Under the pieces are notes generated by a model that was not told where the DNA came from, made no database searches, and worked only from the letters and a program-made list of their open reading frames with translations. Made by a program: the position numbers and the translations under genes. From Pseudomonas bijieensis (GTDB lineage Bacteria; Pseudomonadota; Gammaproteobacteria; Pseudomonadales; Pseudomonadaceae), in NCBI RefSeq assembly GCF_013347965.1, contig NZ_CP048810.1:3843501-3907500 (forward strand): DNA of 64,000 nucleotides. The letters are read 5' to 3'. Every line of letters begins with the position of its first letter. Position 1 is the stretch's first letter. Positions 61,073 through 64,000 of this stretch are shown piece by piece.

Positions 61073-64000
61073 TCAGGCCTGCACCTGGCTGATGCCGACC
61101 TGTCGTAACGCGGTTGCCAGGCTATCGACCTGACGCTGTTCAGTGTCCTTGAGATGTTGCAACTGCTGACCCAGGGTAGGCGCCCCGAACATCCCGCGCA
61201 GCCCTTGGGACACATCGCCACCCTGCATCGACTGGCTGCCGAAGGCGTCCATCGATTCGCCCTCGGAAGTGGCGTCCTGGTTGAACAGGGTCGACAGCGT
61301 GCTGCTGCCGAACACCCCGCCATCGCCACCACCAAAGCCCAGGAACCCTTGGCCGGAGCCATCGCCGGCGGCGTCGTTGCCGAACACCTGGGCGATATAA
61401 CTCGGCGCCAGCGCGCCATGATTGATGAAAATACTTCCTATCGGCTGAGTCCCGTTGCCCAGGTCCCGTTGCTCGAACAGCGGCGGGAAGCCCAGCGGCG
61501 TACCCAGGTTGCCGGTCGGCGGGGTAAAGACGATCGGTTGCAACGGCACCTCGGACGGTGGCGTAACCGTGACCGGGTCGGAGGTCAGGAACTCCGGCGG
61601 CGGCTTCACATCGTTGGGCACCACGGTGTCGATCGCATAGTTGTTGGACACCGCCACGCTGGCCCCGGCGTTGCCCGACAGGTCGCTGACGTTGCTGGTG
61701 TCCAGGGCAATGAAGTTGCTCGGGTCGGTGAGGTTCACTGTCGGCGTGAAGGTGGCCGTCCAGGTCTTGCCGCCGTCACTGGTGGTCAGGTTGGTCAGTT
61801 CACCGTTGGTGACGCTGAGGTCCGACAAGTCAAAATCCGTCACTGCTTCGCTGAAGGTGAAGGTCACCTGGGTCGTCTCGCCCACCGTCAGGTTCGGGTC
61901 GGCGACCACGATGGTTGCCGTCGGCCGGGTGGCGTCGAGCGCGTAGTTGCTGGAAATCGCAATGCCCACGCCGGCGTTGCCGGCCAGGTCCTGCACAGTG
62001 CTGGCGTCGAGCAGGATCAGGTTGGTGGCGTCGTTGACGCCTGCGGTAGGCGTCAGGGTCGCTGTCCAGGTCAGGCCGCCGTCATTGCTGGCGAGGTTGG
62101 ACAACACGCCATTGGCAACACTCAGATCCGACAAGTCGAAACCGGACACCGCCTCGCTGAAGCTGATGGTCACCGTCGTGCTCTGGCCGATGCCCAGGGT
62201 GGTGTCGCCCACGGTGATGGTGGCACCAGGGCGAACCGTATCGATCGCGTAGTTGTTGGAGACCACTACACCCACACCGCTGTTGCCCGAGGCGTTGACC
62301 ACACCGCTGGTGTCCAGGCTGATCAGGTTGCTGGTGTCGGTGATGCTGGTCGTCGGGGTGAACGTGGCCGTCCAGGTAACGCCGCCGTCGGAAGAAGAGA
62401 CGTTGCTCAGCGTGCCGTTGCTCACGCTCAGGTCGGTGTTGTCGAAACCGCTGACCGCTTCCGAGAAGGTGATGGTCACCAGTGAGGTTTCCCCCACCTT
62501 GAGCGCGTTGTCGGCCACCACGATCGTAGCCGTCGGTACCTGCGTCTCGACCGCATAGTTGGCCGAGTCGGTCGTGCCTGTCCCGGTATTGCCCGCCGCG
62601 TCGCTCACACCGGTATTGTCCAGGGTGATCAGGTTGCTGGCGTCGGTCACGCCCAGGGTCGGGGTGAAGGTCGCGGTCCAGGTCAGGCCGCCATCGCTGC
62701 TGCTGACCGCGCTTAACGTGCCGTTGGCAACGCTCAGGTCAGCGTTGCTGAAACCGGTCACCGCCTCGCTGAAGGTAATGGTCACCTGGGCGGTTTCACC
62801 CGGTTTCAATACAGAATCGCTCAGCACGATGGTGGCGGTCGGACGCTGGCTGTCGACGCTATAGTTGTTCGAATCGGTGGTGCCGCTGCCAGCGTTGCCC
62901 GCCAGGTCGGTGACGCCGCCGTTGGCAAGGGTGATGACATTGCTGGTGTCGGTGATGCCAGCGGTTGGCGTAAAGGTCGCGGTCCAGGTGATGCCGCCAT
63001 CGCTGCTGCTCAACCCACTGAGCGTACCGTTGGCAACGATCAGGTCGGCGTCGGTGAAACCGGTCACGGCCTCGTTGAAGGTAATGGTCACCAGCGACGT
63101 CTCGCCCGCGGCAATGGCCGTGTCGGCCACGACAATGGTCGCCGTTGGGCGCACGGTATCGATGGCATAGTTGTTCGAGTCGGTGGTGCCGACGCCGGCG
63201 TTGCCCGAGACGTTGACGACACCGGTATTGTCCAGGGTGATCAGGTTGCTGGTATCGGCAATGCTCGCGCTCGGTGTGAACGTGGCCGTCCAGGTGACGC
63301 CGCCATCGGACGACGACACGTTGCTCAACGTGCCGTTGCTGATGGTCAGGTCGCTGTTGTCGAAACCGCTCACCGCTTCGTTGAAGGTGATGGTCACCAG
63401 GCTGGTTTCACCGATGCTCAGGGATGTATCGGCCACCACGATGGTCGCCGTCGGCACCTGCGTGTCGATCGTGTAGTTGGCCGAGTTGGTCGTGCCGGTG
63501 CCGGTATTACCCGCCGCGTCGCTGACGCCGGTGTTGTCCAGGACGATCAGGTTGGACGTATCCCGCACGCCGAGGGTCGGCGTGAAGGTTGCGGTCCAGG
63601 TCAGGCCACCATCACTGCTGCTGACCGCACTCAGGGTGCCGTTGGCAACGCTCAGGTCAGCGTTGGTGAAACCGCTCACCGCCTCGCTGAAGGTGATGGT
63701 CACCAATGAGGTTTCGCCGACACTCAGGCTGGTATCGGCCATGACGATGGTCGCCGTTGGGCGCACGGTGTCGATGGCATAGTTGTTCGAATCGGTGGTG
63801 CCAATGTTGAGGTTGCCCGCCAAGTCAACGATGCCACCACTGTTGAGCGTGATGACATTGCTGGAGTCGTTGATGCCTGCGGTCGGCGTGAAGGTTGCGG
63901 TCCAGGTGATGCCGCCGTCGCTGCTGCTCAGCCCCGAAATCACACCGTTGGCGACGGTCAGGTCGGCACTGGTGAACGCCGTCACGGCCTCGTTGAAGGT
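61073..64000 (-). CDS. Giant secreted protein of tandem bacterial Ig-like repeats, C-terminal part (cut by window edge)
   Basis: The frame is open to the right edge; 975 residues are visible. Seven complete repeats of exactly 102 residues and one partial repeat match Big_12-type bacterial Ig-like domains: PTATIVVADTSL, GETSLVTITFSEAV, SSSDGGLTWTATFTPT, LDNTGV, DAAGNTGTG and NNYAIDT. After the last repeat (61618) comes a Pro-rich linker and a Gly/Ser/Gln-rich tail of about 110 residues ending VGISQVQA. Such proteins are large surface adhesins secreted by type I systems. There is no Cys in the visible part. It precedes tolC-like, beta-hydroxylase and sulfotransferase genes in one probable operon. 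Confidence 0.88.
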   Translation of the reverse strand, partial: TFNEAVTAFTSADLTVANGVISGLSSSDGGITWTATFTPTAGINDSSNVITLNSGGIVDLAGNLNIGTTDSNNYAIDTVRPTATIVMADTSLSVGETSLVTITFSEAVSGFTNADLSVANGTLSAVSSSDGGLTWTATFTPTLGVRDTSNLIVLDNTGVSDAAGNTGTGTTNSANYTIDTQVPTATIVVADTSLSIGETSLVTITFNEAVSGFDNSDLTISNGTLSNVSSSDGGVTWTATFTPSASIADTSNLITLDNTGVVNVSGNAGVGTTDSNNYAIDTVRPTATIVVADTAIAAGETSLVTITFNEAVTGFTDADLIVANGTLSGLSSSDGGITWTATFTPTAGITDTSNVITLANGGVTDLAGNAGSGTTDSNNYSVDSQRPTATIVLSDSVLKPGETAQVTITFSEAVTGFSNADLSVANGTLSAVSSSDGGLTWTATFTPTLGVTDASNLITLDNTGVSDAAGNTGTGTTDSANYAVETQVPTATIVVADNALKVGETSLVTITFSEAVSGFDNTDLSVSNGTLSNVSSSDGGVTWTATFTPTTSITDTSNLISLDTSGVVNASGNSGVGVVVSNNYAIDTVRPGATITVGDTTLGIGQSTTVTISFSEAVSGFDLSDLSVANGVLSNLASNDGGLTWTATLTPTAGVNDATNLILLDASTVQDLAGNAGVGIAISSNYALDATRPTATIVVADPNLTVGETTQVTFTFSEAVTDFDLSDLSVTNGELTNLTTSDGGKTWTATFTPTVNLTDPSNFIALDTSNVSDLSGNAGASVAVSNNYAIDTVVPNDVKPPPEFLTSDPVTVTPPSEVPLQPIVFTPPTGNLGTPLGFPPLFEQRDLGNGTQPIGSIFINHGALAPSYIAQVFGNDAAGDGSGQGFLGFGGGDGGVFGSSTLSTLFNQDATSEGESMDAFGSQSMQGGDVSQGLRGMFGAPTLGQQLQHLKDTEQRQVDSLATALRQVGISQVQA
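61619..64000 (-). repeat. 306-base tandem coding repeats (Ig-like units) with a 918-base higher-order period
   Basis: Unit boundaries fall every 306 bases: 61619, 61925, 62231, 62537, 62843, 63149, 63455 and 63761. Counting from the N-terminal side, units 1 and 4 match each other best (GGLTWTATFTPTLGV), as do units 2 and 5 (NVSSSDGGVTWTATFTP) and the partial unit and unit 3 (SGLSSSDGGITWTATFTPTA). The repeat therefore grew in blocks of three. The last two units are diverged. Confidence 0.88.

Noticed and set aside
61641..63782. Seven consecutive open frames of exactly 101 codons on the plus strand
   Set aside because: They are the antisense shadow of the 306-base Ig-like repeats. Their equal length follows from the repeat period, and they have no ribosome-binding sites.

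Overview
The window looks like chromosomal DNA of a fluorescent Pseudomonas (P. fluorescens group). It is GC-rich, and its conserved blocks follow gene orders I recall from P. putida and P. aeruginosa: tau / dcyD-tcy / sfnB-metNIQ on the left, and serA-D2HGDH-FAH, rpiA-ilvA, rppH-ptsP and lgt-thyA in the middle. Intergenic gaps carry many of the paired hairpin repeats (REP/REPIN type) typical of these species. I saw no rRNA, tRNA, CRISPR, prophage or insertion sequence.

Left third (1-22 kb), sulfur scavenging. After the 3' end of gshA comes tauABCD (taurine uptake and desulfonation). An aldo/keto reductase, a LysR/SDR divergent pair and a BetT-type choline transporter follow. Then come dcyD with the cystine importer tcyJLN, a small two-domain protein of unknown function, two SfnB-like flavin oxidoreductases, an FMN-dependent monooxygenase and a MetQNI-type importer. 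Together these would import organosulfur compounds and release their sulfur when sulfate is scarce.

Middle (22-43 kb), mostly housekeeping. It holds serA facing a D-2-hydroxyglutarate dehydrogenase, a fumarylacetoacetate-hydrolase-family gene, two SdiA-regulated-like membrane-anchored proteins, rpiA/ilvA, a HAD phosphatase, rppH-ptsP, a TauE/SafE permease, lgt-thyA and a cadR/cadA metal-efflux pair. Three genes here (the FAH-family gene, thyA and cadR) are each broken by one extra base in a homopolymer. That pattern points to sequencing or assembly error more than to real decay.

Right third (43-64 kb). A triABC-like RND pump with two adaptor lipoproteins is followed by an AAA ATPase, a complete polar amino-acid ABC transporter, a solo MetQ, and an alpha/beta hydrolase paired with an unusual sigma-54-activator-like protein that has a degenerate GAFTGA loop and no recognisable DNA-binding domain. 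An NfeD/slipin pair comes next. The window ends in what reads as one minus-strand operon: the 3' end of a giant protein made of 102-residue Ig-like repeats, a TolC-like outer-membrane lipoprotein, an aspartyl/asparaginyl beta-hydroxylase-like enzyme and a sulfotransferase. This is the best candidate for an undescribed system: a secreted giant repeat protein encoded with its own outer-membrane exporter and two possible tailoring enzymes.
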